From NCBI RefSeq assembly GCF_009711475.1, contig NZ_SMMD01000752.1, forward strand, positions 1 to 7,278: 7,278 nt of DNA, given 5' to 3'. The notes beneath the pieces are model-generated. The model did not search any database. It was not told where the DNA came from and saw nothing but the letters and a program-made list of their open reading frames with translations. Position numbers and translations under genes: made by a program. Position 1 is the first letter of the stretch, and every line of letters begins with the position of its first letter. Source of the DNA: Fulvivirga aurantia (GTDB lineage: Bacteria; Bacteroidota; Bacteroidia; Cytophagales; Cyclobacteriaceae). This document shows positions 1-6,482 of the stretch, in pieces.

Positions 1-2
1 GA

Positions 3-236
3 GACAGGAGACATTATTTTGCCCGAATAAGAACTTTAATGGCCAATGAGAGAACATTGATGGCCTATTACAGAGCTGCCTTAGCCATGTTGGGTATTAG
101 TGCATTCGTTTTTAAGTTTTTTGAGTCTCTTCTCTTCAACATTCTTTCGGCCACTTTTTTATTGGCGAGCATTTCGCTAATGATCTACGGCACTTCGCGC
201 TACCTCGTATTTAAAAAGAAAATATTGAGGAAATAG
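3..236 (+). CDS. DUF202 family small membrane protein, 5'-partial
   Basis: Small integral membrane protein of the DUF202 (YidH-like) family, function unknown. The frame is open from base 3 with no stop before the first in-window ATG at 39. The upstream codons read DRRHYFARIRTL, which continues naturally into MANERTLMAYYRAAL. In DUF202 proteins the conserved R-T-x-M-A-N-x-R-T-L block lies inside the protein, after an N-terminal charged stretch, so I infer that the true start is left of the window and that ATG 39 is internal. Counting from ATG 39, two hydrophobic helices are visible (about residues 11-29 and 32-50), followed by a basic tail ending KKKILRK, which suggests a cytoplasmic C-terminus. 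The stop at 234-236 is 7 bases before the permease start, and GAGGAAA at 227-233 could act as that gene's ribosome site, so the two are probably cotranscribed. Family assignment is fairly secure; the role is not. Confidence 0.75.
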   Translation, partial: DRRHYFARIRTLMANERTLMAYYRAALAMLGISAFVFKFFESLLFNILSATFLLASISLMIYGTSRYLVFKKKILRK

Positions 237-243
237 ACCATTT

Positions 244-2034
244 ATGGAAACGGAATTAATAATCGTCTTTGGCATTGTAGTAGGGGCGTTAGGACTATTT
301 ATATCCGGCATCATTCCTATTGATCAAACTGCCATTCTCATAATGGTAAGCCTAATGATTACGGGCATTCTCACACCAGAGGAGGGCGTAAGTGGCTTTA
401 GTAATACGGCAACTCTTACAGTACTGGCGCTACTCATAGTGAGTCAGGGACTGAGAAATACCGGTGTGGTAGATGCGTTGGGCGACCAAATGCTGAGTAT
501 TACTCAAGGTGGTAAATGGCAAGCTGTATTAATTATCATGATTATAGCGGCCATATCTTCAGCTTTTATAAATACTACAGCGGTAGTGGCGGTTTTTATT
601 CCTATAATGTTTAAAATATCGCAGCAGACTAAGATTAAAGCAGCGATTTTACTCATTCCTTTGTCATTTGCTGCAATGGTGGGCGGTTCATCTACCATGA
701 TTGGCACTTCCACCAACCTTTTAATTAATGCTGTCTCAAGGGCCAATGGTGCTGACGGATTTAGAATATTTGACCTTACACTCATGGGAGTGATTTTGTT
801 GGTCGCTCTCATTATATATATGCTCTTTATTGGCATTCGTTTTCTAAACAAGAAACCACAAAATATAAGTGTGTTTAATAAAGAGCTTGAAGAGAAAAAT
901 TACATAACCGAAGTACTTGTTGTTGAAGGATCTGAATTGATAGGAGAGAAACTTGAAGCCTTAAAATTGCATGACAAAACAGAATACAAACTGCTCAGGC
1001 TTATTCGCAATAACAGAATTATCAAAAGAGATGATCAGCTCACTCTAAGAGCTGGTGATGTGCTCACCGTAAAAACCAACATCCATGAGATCATAAACCT
1101 TAATAATAATAAAGATTTAAGGATACTTTCGAATGCTGAAGATCGCAGCATCGAGCAAAATGAGGACGAGGATCGCGTTTTGTTTGAAGCGCTGATTGTA
1201 CCTAACTCCAACTTAATCGGTAGAAAGGTAAAAGACATTCAGTTTAACCGATTTTACGATGCCATACCGCTCGCGGCAAGAAGAGGTGGTCTTATGGGAG
1301 ATCAGAAATTGATGGATCACGTGATACAAGTGGGTGATATTCTATTGATGGACGGAGATAATTTGCCAGAAACAGAACAGTCAAAACACGATTGGATAGT
1401 GGTGCAGCAGGTATCCCGGGAAAATATAGTAAGTCAGCTCCGTAGTAGAAGACAGATGACCACTTCCGTGAGTATCTTGATTCTCATTATCTTTTTGGCC
1501 GTAAGTAACATCTTTCCTATCCTTATCAGTGCCTGGCTGGGTGTCGCGCTCATGTTTCTTACCGGCTGTCTTTCTGTAAAGAAAGCTTACGAAAACGTAG
1601 AGTGGAAAGTGATCTTCCTCTTAGCCGGAGTTATACCTCTCGGCACAGCACTCTCAAAAACCGGAGGGGATCAGGTAATCGCTGATTTCATCGTTAACTT
1701 TTCCAGTGATACAAGTCCCCGTTTTGTAGTTTCGGTACTATTCATCTTTACCACATTATTGACCAGTATCATGAGTAATCAAGCCACTGCTATTTTACTT
1801 GTGCCTATTGCTGTCAAAGTTGCGATAAGTATGAGTATACCAGCCGAACCGCTTCTCATAGCTATTTTATTTGGGGCCAATACCAGCTTCATTACACCGG
1901 TAGGCTACCAGACCAATGCCATGATTTATGGCCCCGGTAATTATTCATTTAAAGATTTTCTGAAAGTAGGGGGAGGAATAAGTCTCATATTCTGGATACT
2001 GATAACGGTACTTGTACCGATATTCTATATGTAA
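244..2034 (+). CDS. SLC13/DASS-type permease with two RCK_C (TrkA-C) domains
   Basis: Inner-membrane ion-coupled anion transporter of the SLC13/CitMHS-like group. Hydrophobic segments fill residues 1-200 and 405-596, and the two halves are joined by a soluble insert (about 205-400). The N-terminal half carries SNTATL at 53-58, INTTAVV at 109-115 and the glycine-rich GGSSTMIGTSTNLLIN at 147-162. The C-terminal half repeats the pattern with SNQATAILLVP at 511-521 and GANTSFITPVGYQTN at 544-558; these paired motifs are where this family binds substrate and cation. The insert holds two RCK_C/TrkA-C copies, about 218-290 (ending RAGDVLTVK) and 312-390 (IQVGDILLMDGD), a regulatory module that binds small ligands in related transporters. 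The 596-residue length matches this subgroup, so the gene looks intact. Relatives carry sulfate, phosphate, citrate or dicarboxylates; sequence alone does not decide. An aconitase-like gene downstream mildly favours a carboxylate, whereas sulfate is commonly annotated for RCK-containing members. Confidence 0.9.
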   Translation: METELIIVFGIVVGALGLFISGIIPIDQTAILIMVSLMITGILTPEEGVSGFSNTATLTVLALLIVSQGLRNTGVVDALGDQMLSITQGGKWQAVLIIMIIAAISSAFINTTAVVAVFIPIMFKISQQTKIKAAILLIPLSFAAMVGGSSTMIGTSTNLLINAVSRANGADGFRIFDLTLMGVILLVALIIYMLFIGIRFLNKKPQNISVFNKELEEKNYITEVLVVEGSELIGEKLEALKLHDKTEYKLLRLIRNNRIIKRDDQLTLRAGDVLTVKTNIHEIINLNNNKDLRILSNAEDRSIEQNEDEDRVLFEALIVPNSNLIGRKVKDIQFNRFYDAIPLAARRGGLMGDQKLMDHVIQVGDILLMDGDNLPETEQSKHDWIVVQQVSRENIVSQLRSRRQMTTSVSILILIIFLAVSNIFPILISAWLGVALMFLTGCLSVKKAYENVEWKVIFLLAGVIPLGTALSKTGGDQVIADFIVNFSSDTSPRFVVSVLFIFTTLLTSIMSNQATAILLVPIAVKVAISMSIPAEPLLIAILFGANTSFITPVGYQTNAMIYGPGNYSFKDFLKVGGGISLIFWILITVLVPIFYM

Positions 2035-2084
2035 ACAATGGTGAAGCGTAGCCTGTTTTGTAGTTAACCAAACCAATCAACTAC

Positions 2085-4046
2085 ATGAGTAATCCAATGA
2101 ACGTTTCCCAGAAACTGATCAAATCACATTTGCTGTCCGGTGAGATGGAACCAGGCAAAGAGATCGGTTTAAAAATAGATCACGTCTTACAGCAAGATGC
2201 TACAGGTACACTTATTATGCTTGAGTTGGAGGCCATTGGTCTTGGCGAAGTAAAAGCAGAAGTAGGTGTGCAGTATGTAGACCATAACTTGCTACAAACT
2301 GATTTCAAAAATGCTGATGATCATTTATTTCTTCAGTCAGCGGCTAAGAAATTTGGCTATTGGTACAGCAGACCGGGCAATGGTATCAGCCATGCTGTGC
2401 ATATGTCACGATTTGGAGTGCCTGGCAAGAGCCTTGTAGGATCAGACAGTCATTCCTGCGCTGGCGGAGGTCTTGGTATGCTGGCTATCGGTACGGGTGG
2501 CCTAGATGTCGCCCTTGCTGCCGCAGGCAAGCCTTATTATGTGAAGATGCCCAAAATTATGGGTGTGAAGCTTACCGGAGAAATGCCAGACTGGGTAAGC
2601 GCCAAAGATGTAATACTTGAGATGCTCAGGCGCTATGATGTAAAAGGCGGAAGAGGCTTTATTATTGAATATTATGGAGAGGGAGTTAAAAATTTAAGCA
2701 CTTGGGACAGACATGTAATTGCCAATATGGGTACTGAGTTGGGAGCTACTACGACCGTATTCCCTTCAGATGAGATCACCAAACAATTTTTAAAGTTAGA
2801 AGGCCGTGAAGAAGACTGGGTTGCTCTTGAAGCCGATGAAGGAGCTTCTTATGATGCCCATGATGAAATTAACCTTTCTGAGCTGGTGCCATTGATTGCC
2901 ATGCCTAGTAGTCCTGGAAAAGTGGTAGAAGTAAGAGAAGTTGAAGGTAAGGAAGTTTCTCAGGTGGTTATAGGGTCTTCTGCCAATCCTGGCCCCAGAG
3001 ATTTTTGGGTAGTAGGAGAAATTGTAAAAGATCAGGTGATTCCGGCAGATGTATCTTTTGATATTAATCCTTCATCTAGACAGGTAATCCAAAATCTGGC
3101 GTCAGAAGGTAGTCTTGCTCATTTAGTGCAAGCAGGAGCGAGGTTTCACCAGTCTGGTTGCATGGGTTGCATTGGCATGGGGCAGGCTCCGGCTACAGGC
3201 CAGATAAGTTTAAGAACTATGCCTCGAAATTTTCCCGGGCGCTCGGGCACCATCGATGACCAGGTTTATCTATGTAGTCCTGAGACGGCTGCAGCCGCAG
3301 CACTTACAGGCAAAATAACAGACCCCAGAGATCTGGAGAATACGCATAATATCAAATACCCAAAATATACAGAGCCTGACAAAATAAAGATCAATACACA
3401 AATGTTGATCAAGCCGGAAAAGAATGGGGCTGATATGAAGCTTAATAAGGGGCCAAACATTAAATCAATCCCGGATTTTGACGAGTTAGGAAATGCCATA
3501 GAAATGCCGGTAATTCTTAAAATGCCTGATAATATTTCTACTGATGAGATATTGAAAGCCGGGACAGAAGTTTTGCCATTGAGAAGTAATATTCCAGAGA
3601 TTAGTAAATATGCTTTTCATGTAGTAGACGGCAATTTTTACGAGAGAGCTCAGGCTTCTATGGATTCACACGGAGGCCATATTGTAATTGCCGGTGAAAA
3701 TTACGCTCAAGGCTCTAGCAGAGAGCACGCGGCATTAGCGCCAAGGTATCTTGGCCAAAAGGCTGTGATAGCCAAGAGCTATGCTCGTATTGGTTGGCAA
3801 AATCTCATCAATTTTGGAATAATTCCTTTCGAATTTTCAGATCAATCTGATTATGACAAAATTGATAAAAAGGATTTAATAAAAATTGAAAACCTGCGTG
3901 ACTCTATAAAGGAAATGAAGGATGTTGTAGCCATTAATACCACAAAAAACGTGGAAATCAAATTGAAATATAACATCAGTGAGCGTCAGCGAGATTTGTT
4001 GCTTTATGGAGGTGTTATAAATTTTTTAAGAAAAGAAATGGCCTAG
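2085..4046 (+). CDS. Aconitase-family hydro-lyase (aconitate hydratase-like), variant cluster site
   Basis: Cytoplasmic aconitase-superfamily enzyme, expected to isomerise citrate and isocitrate or a related hydroxyacid. The large domain spans about 1-420 and the swivel domain about 470-645 (GSSREHAALAPRYLG at 543-557), in the 650-residue single-chain layout rather than the 750-900-residue mitochondrial or AcnA/AcnB forms. Family marks include SDSH (120-123), NFPGRSGT (382-389), CSPETAAAAALTG (397-409) and SREH (545-548). The cluster motif C-x-x-C is present as CMGC (359-362). However, the block normally reading GSCTN is GSSAN at 297-301, so Ser299 sits where the third iron-sulfur ligand is expected. 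Only two other Cys exist, C125 in SDSHSC and C397. Glu47 also sits where many aconitases have a substrate-contacting Gln. ATG 2085 is taken as the start; ATG 2097 (Met5) is a weaker option, and neither has a clear Shine-Dalgarno. The fold call is firm; substrate and cluster type are uncertain. Confidence 0.88.
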   Translation: MSNPMNVSQKLIKSHLLSGEMEPGKEIGLKIDHVLQQDATGTLIMLELEAIGLGEVKAEVGVQYVDHNLLQTDFKNADDHLFLQSAAKKFGYWYSRPGNGISHAVHMSRFGVPGKSLVGSDSHSCAGGGLGMLAIGTGGLDVALAAAGKPYYVKMPKIMGVKLTGEMPDWVSAKDVILEMLRRYDVKGGRGFIIEYYGEGVKNLSTWDRHVIANMGTELGATTTVFPSDEITKQFLKLEGREEDWVALEADEGASYDAHDEINLSELVPLIAMPSSPGKVVEVREVEGKEVSQVVIGSSANPGPRDFWVVGEIVKDQVIPADVSFDINPSSRQVIQNLASEGSLAHLVQAGARFHQSGCMGCIGMGQAPATGQISLRTMPRNFPGRSGTIDDQVYLCSPETAAAAALTGKITDPRDLENTHNIKYPKYTEPDKIKINTQMLIKPEKNGADMKLNKGPNIKSIPDFDELGNAIEMPVILKMPDNISTDEILKAGTEVLPLRSNIPEISKYAFHVVDGNFYERAQASMDSHGGHIVIAGENYAQGSSREHAALAPRYLGQKAVIAKSYARIGWQNLINFGIIPFEFSDQSDYDKIDKKDLIKIENLRDSIKEMKDVVAINTTKNVEIKLKYNISERQRDLLLYGGVINFLRKEMA

Positions 4047-4093
4047 TTAAGAATATGAAAGCCACTGTAAGTCAATTATTTAAGTGAGATTTA

Positions 4094-4123
4094 TTTGAAA
4101 TATTAAGAAAGAGTGCTATCTTG
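4094..4123 (+). promoter_or_regulatory. Candidate Bacteroidota primary-sigma promoter
   Basis: TTTG at 4094-4097 is followed after 19 bases by TATCTTG at 4117-4123. This resembles the -33 TTTG and -7 TAnnTTTG elements described for Bacteroidota, with one T fewer in the second box. It would place a start near 4127. No gene follows on this strand before the hairpins at 4169-4249, so it would drive only a short RNA. A short AT-rich match can arise by chance. Confidence 0.5.
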
Positions 4124-4126
4124 TTT

Positions 4127-4249
4127 CATGCGATTGCGAGGGCTGAAATTCTCTCAAACGCGAAAGGAGGCTGTACAGTGATTTAGGATACCAACAATCT
4201 TAGATGCTAGCCAACCCAAAGGCGAGGACAACTCGCCTTTTGGCGTTTT
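4127..4249 (+). ncRNA. Candidate small structured RNA of unknown family
   Basis: A transcript of about 120 bases is inferred between a promoter-like element and a terminator-like hairpin. Its centre folds into one long imperfect hairpin. ATTTAGGAT (4181-4189) pairs with ATCTTAGAT (4197-4205), nine pairs including two G-U, around the loop ACCAACA. This extends outward by AGT/GCT (4177-4179 with 4206-4208) and by GGCT/AGCC (4169-4172 with 4209-4212), leaving GTAC (4173-4176) and G4180 bulged. A weaker 5' fold is possible through GCG 4130-4132 with CGC 4159-4161 and GAG 4138-4140 with CTC 4153-4155. AAAGGAGG at 4163-4170 looks like a strong ribosome site but no start codon with a real frame follows. 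I see none of the hallmark motifs of SRP RNA, tmRNA, RNase P or common riboswitches. It could instead be the 3' untranslated end of the aconitase message. Confidence 0.4.
4218..4249 (+). terminator. GC-rich terminator hairpin
   Basis: AAAGGCGAG (4218-4226) pairs perfectly with CTCGCCTTT (4232-4240) over nine bases around the loop GACAA. The T stretch after the stem is broken by GGCG (T4241, then TTTT at 4246-4249), so it is not textbook. A competing smaller hairpin, CGCC-TTTT-GGCG (4234-4245), is followed directly by TTTT. It lies between plus-strand transcription from the aconitase/RNA side and the minus-strand regulator gene ending at 4264, and could limit both, although the U-tract favours the plus strand. 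Confidence 0.65.
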
Positions 4250-4263
4250 AAAAGCGCTGTTTT

Positions 4264-4701
4264 CTAATTCAAATATATTTTACCAAATCTGCTAAAGAAC
4301 GAATAAGCACTTGAGGTATTGCTGGCTTCAAACATCGAAGGAATTTTAGTGGCGATATCCTTTTTGTTGATAAACATAAAAGCACCTTCTTTCAAACATT
4401 TAGCTCTCAGGTCTAAGTCATCGATCGATGTTACAATCGCAACTTTAATCTTTTTATTGATTTCCTTTATGCGCTGTAGTACATCAAGGCCATTCATACC
4501 ATTTAATGAGAAATCAAGAAACACAATAGAGGGGTGCTCGACCCGATCCTTTAATTGCTCTAAACAAGCTTCTCCCGAATCAAAATGAAGGACTTGCTTG
4601 TACCGGTTGCTTTTTAGTAATTTGTCAAATACTGTACTGAAAACTGGATCGTCATCTACAATATAAAACAAGCTTTTCGATAGTGGTGTGGAGCGTAACA
4701 T
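4264..4701 (-). CDS. Single-domain response regulator (receiver only)
   Basis: Cytoplasmic CheY-like receiver protein of 145 residues with no output domain. The acidic pocket is D16-D17-D18 in YIVDDDPVF. The phosphoacceptor is D63 in VFLDFSLNGMNGLDVL, the switch Thr is T91 in IVTS, and the conserved Lys is K113 in MFINKKD. All residues needed for phosphorylation and switching are present, so it is probably active. The Pro that usually follows that Lys is replaced by Lys114. The C-terminal part after about 120 (Ser-, Phe- and Asn-rich, ending GKIYLN) only completes the last helix and a short tail. The start at 4701 leaves a nine-residue leader before the first strand; no other in-frame Met precedes the DDD motif. 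It is divergent from the serine hydrolase gene across 102 bases. No histidine kinase is nearby, so it is an orphan acting through protein contacts with an unidentified partner. It resembles the regulator at 5941-6339. Confidence 0.92.
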   Translation of the reverse strand: MLRSTPLSKSLFYIVDDDPVFSTVFDKLLKSNRYKQVLHFDSGEACLEQLKDRVEHPSIVFLDFSLNGMNGLDVLQRIKEINKKIKVAIVTSIDDLDLRAKCLKEGAFMFINKKDIATKIPSMFEASNTSSAYSFFSRFGKIYLN

Positions 4702-4758
4702 GTAATAAATGTAGCCTCACATATTTTATGATTGAAAAATAATCGATGAATGGTGATG

Positions 4759-4785
4759 TTTGCTCGGTGAATGTCTGTAGATTTT
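4759..4785 (+). promoter_or_regulatory. Weak promoter candidate for the serine hydrolase gene
   Basis: TTTG at 4759-4762 and TAGATTTT at 4778-4785 resemble the two Bacteroidota promoter boxes, 19 bases before the ATG at 4804. The 15-base spacer is shorter than the roughly 19 seen in good examples, so this is weak. It lies in the 102-base divergent spacer shared with the regulator gene on the other strand. I see no clear operator palindrome there. Confidence 0.25.
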
Positions 4786-4803
4786 ACATAAAGCATTTGA
4801 AGT

Positions 4804-5940
4804 ATGAAATACAATTTCTTAATACTACTGTTTATTCTGTCCTACGGACTTTCTGCTCAATATTTTCCTGAAAGAGGAAGTTGGGAAAGAAAGGCGCCAA
4901 AAGAAGTTGGCTTTAATAACAACAGCTTAAAGGCAGCTGTAGATTATGCCATTGAGAACGAATATTCCGGATCAAAAGATTTGCGTATTGCAATTTTAGA
5001 AGGCTTTAGTAGAGAGCCTTATCATAAGTTAGCCGGCCCAACCAAAAAACGTGGTGGTGCAGCAGGGCTCATTATTAAAGATGGTTATTTAGCAGCTGAG
5101 TGGGGTGACCTCGATCGGGTTGATATGACTTTTAGTGTCACCAAAAGTTACTTGTCTACAGTGGCAGGCCTGGCTTATGATGAGAAACTTATTAAGGAGA
5201 TGGATGAAAAGGTAAGTAAATATGTTTGGGATGGCACTTACGAAGGTGTACACAACAGTGAGATTACCTGGCACCATTTACTTACGCAATCCTCTGATTA
5301 CTCTGGTGAGTTATTTGGCATGAAAGATTGGGCTGACAGACCACCCAGAGAAGGTGGTATTGACGATTGGAAATATCGCGAATTAAAAACGCCCGGAAGT
5401 AATTTTGAGTACAATGATGTACGTGTTAACCTGCTTGCATACTCACTTTTACAAGTATGGAGAAAGCCTCTACCAATGGTTTTGAAAGAGCACGTAATGG
5501 ATCCTATAGGAGCTTCATCAACCTGGCGATGGTATGGCTACGACAATTCTTTTGTAAACATAGATGGCATTAAGATGCAATCAGTCAGTGGAGGAGGTCA
5601 TTCAGGTGGTGGTATTTTTATCAATACCTACGACCATGCACGCTTTGGTTTATTGTTTTTAAACGATGGGAGATGGTTTGGCAAACAGATAATTTCAAAA
5701 GAGTGGATTGATATGGCTACAAAACCCTCAGAAGCATATGAGAGCTATGGTTACATGTGGTGGCTCAACAAAGGGCCTCGCGCTTTAAAGGATGTTGAAA
5801 ATACGGAGATTTATTATGCAGCGGGTTTTGGTGGCAACTTTATCGTGATTGATAAAAGTAATAATTTGGTGATCGTTACAAGGTGGCTGGAGCCCTCTAA
5901 GCTAAATGATTTCTTAGCTAAGGTATACGAAGCACTTTAA
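4804..5940 (+). CDS. Secreted serine hydrolase, beta-lactamase/PBP-like family
   Basis: Exported serine hydrolase of the class C beta-lactamase-related family (Pfam Beta-lactamase type, which also holds esterases, D-aminopeptidases and NylB-like amidases). A Sec signal peptide is clear: K2, a hydrophobic core at about 4-14, then LSA before Gln19 as the likely cleavage site. No lipobox Cys follows, so the product is probably periplasmic or released. The nucleophile motif S-x-x-K is SVTK at 111-114. The second motif is YND at 203-205 where Tyr-x-Asn is usual. The third is GFGG at 341-344, in the position of KTG/HxG, before the final strands (NFIVIDKSNNLVIVTRW). WHHLLTQSSDYSG (156-168) is another family block. 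The 378-residue length is normal and the gene looks complete. Motif variants like these fit the broad hydrolase group rather than an antibiotic-resistance enzyme, so resistance should not be inferred. Its stop codon is immediately adjacent to that of the minus-strand regulator. Confidence 0.9.
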   Translation: MKYNFLILLFILSYGLSAQYFPERGSWERKAPKEVGFNNNSLKAAVDYAIENEYSGSKDLRIAILEGFSREPYHKLAGPTKKRGGAAGLIIKDGYLAAEWGDLDRVDMTFSVTKSYLSTVAGLAYDEKLIKEMDEKVSKYVWDGTYEGVHNSEITWHHLLTQSSDYSGELFGMKDWADRPPREGGIDDWKYRELKTPGSNFEYNDVRVNLLAYSLLQVWRKPLPMVLKEHVMDPIGASSTWRWYGYDNSFVNIDGIKMQSVSGGGHSGGGIFINTYDHARFGLLFLNDGRWFGKQIISKEWIDMATKPSEAYESYGYMWWLNKGPRALKDVENTEIYYAAGFGGNFIVIDKSNNLVIVTRWLEPSKLNDFLAKVYEAL

Positions 5941-6339
5941 CTACCACATGCCCCAACCATTGGTCTGATTACCTTTTTCACTTATAAGTTGCTTGATTAT
6001 TGGATTGATCAGGTCGTAAACTTCTTCGTCTTTTGTAAGGTACATATCAGCGCCCCGGTCTATAGAGCGGTCAATTACAGATTTAGATGTTTCGCTGGTC
6101 ACATACAGCAATGCAGAATCCTGAGAGTGCATTTTTAGAAGCGGAATATAATCATTGCCTTTGGTTTCACTTGTTCCAAAATTATGATCTAGTACAATCA
6201 CATCCGGCTTTTCGTATAAACTAGGCAATGCATCTTCCACGCTCATAAAAATTTTTACAGCGTAGCCCCACTCAGATAATTTACGACCTAGTAATTTAGA
6301 AAAGAACGGGTCATCATCGATAAGATATACCTTTGTCAT
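5941..6339 (-). CDS. Single-domain response regulator (receiver only)
   Basis: Cytoplasmic CheY-like receiver protein of 132 residues without an effector domain. The acidic pocket is D8-D9-D10 in YLIDDDPFF, the phosphoacceptor is D51 in VIVLDHNFG, the switch Thr is T81 in YVTSET, and the conserved Lys is K103 in MYLTKDE. The set is complete, so phosphorylation is expected. As in the regulator at 4264-4701, the residue after the Lys is not Pro (Asp104), and the alpha4-beta5 region is alike (GADMYLTKDE against GAFMFINKKD). The two are probably distant paralogues. An extension after D51 (TSETKGNDYI) differs from the usual PxMxG turn. The tail ends NGWGMW. The start ATG at 6339 directly precedes the first strand; no Shine-Dalgarno is visible. 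The gene is tail-to-tail with the serine hydrolase with no gap, and 143 bases separate it from the PhzF-like gene upstream on the same strand. Partner and kinase are unknown. Confidence 0.93.
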   Translation of the reverse strand: MTKVYLIDDDPFFSKLLGRKLSEWGYAVKIFMSVEDALPSLYEKPDVIVLDHNFGTSETKGNDYIPLLKMHSQDSALLYVTSETSKSVIDRSIDRGADMYLTKDEEVYDLINPIIKQLISEKGNQTNGWGMW

Positions 6340-6482
6340 ATTTGTACGAAGAGAGTATTTTGTCTAAAATCTTCTAATAATCAATACATATGCCAAAAGG
6401 GCTAATAAGGGCCAATTGAAGGTATGACTAGAATATGTTTCCAGATTTGGGAAAGAAAGACAAAATCAAGACCCATTACAGG

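Noticed and set aside
504..851. Minus-strand open frame of 115 codons
   Set aside because: It lies wholly within the permease gene on the opposite strand, matches no family I know, and the permease motifs explain the codons.
2035..2084. Separate promoter for the aconitase gene
   Set aside because: There is a TTTTG at about 2056-2060, but no TAnnTTTG-like box at the right distance before the ATG.
2360..2620. Plus-strand frame of 86 codons inside the aconitase gene
   Set aside because: It is an out-of-frame shadow rich in Trp, Arg and Cys, across a region where the aconitase frame shows conserved motifs.
4055..4087. Ten-codon frame (MKATVSQLFK) just after the aconitase stop
   Set aside because: Too short to distinguish from chance, and it lies upstream of the predicted RNA promoter with no ribosome site or downstream gene to regulate.
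4127..4249. SRP RNA, tmRNA, 6S RNA, RNase P or a known riboswitch
   Set aside because: The hallmark conserved motifs of SRP RNA, RNase P, TPP, cobalamin and GEMM classes are not present. The transcript is short for 6S or tmRNA, and no plus-strand gene follows for a cis-riboswitch.
4804..5940. A true beta-lactamase resistance gene
   Set aside because: SVTK is present, but YND and GFGG replace the YxN and KTG motifs of true class C enzymes. The broad serine hydrolase family fits better and no resistance context is present.
6398..6412. Repeated AGGGC as a terminator for the PhzF-like gene
   Set aside because: The two copies are direct rather than inverted repeats ten bases apart, so they do not form a stem, and there is no T-tract.
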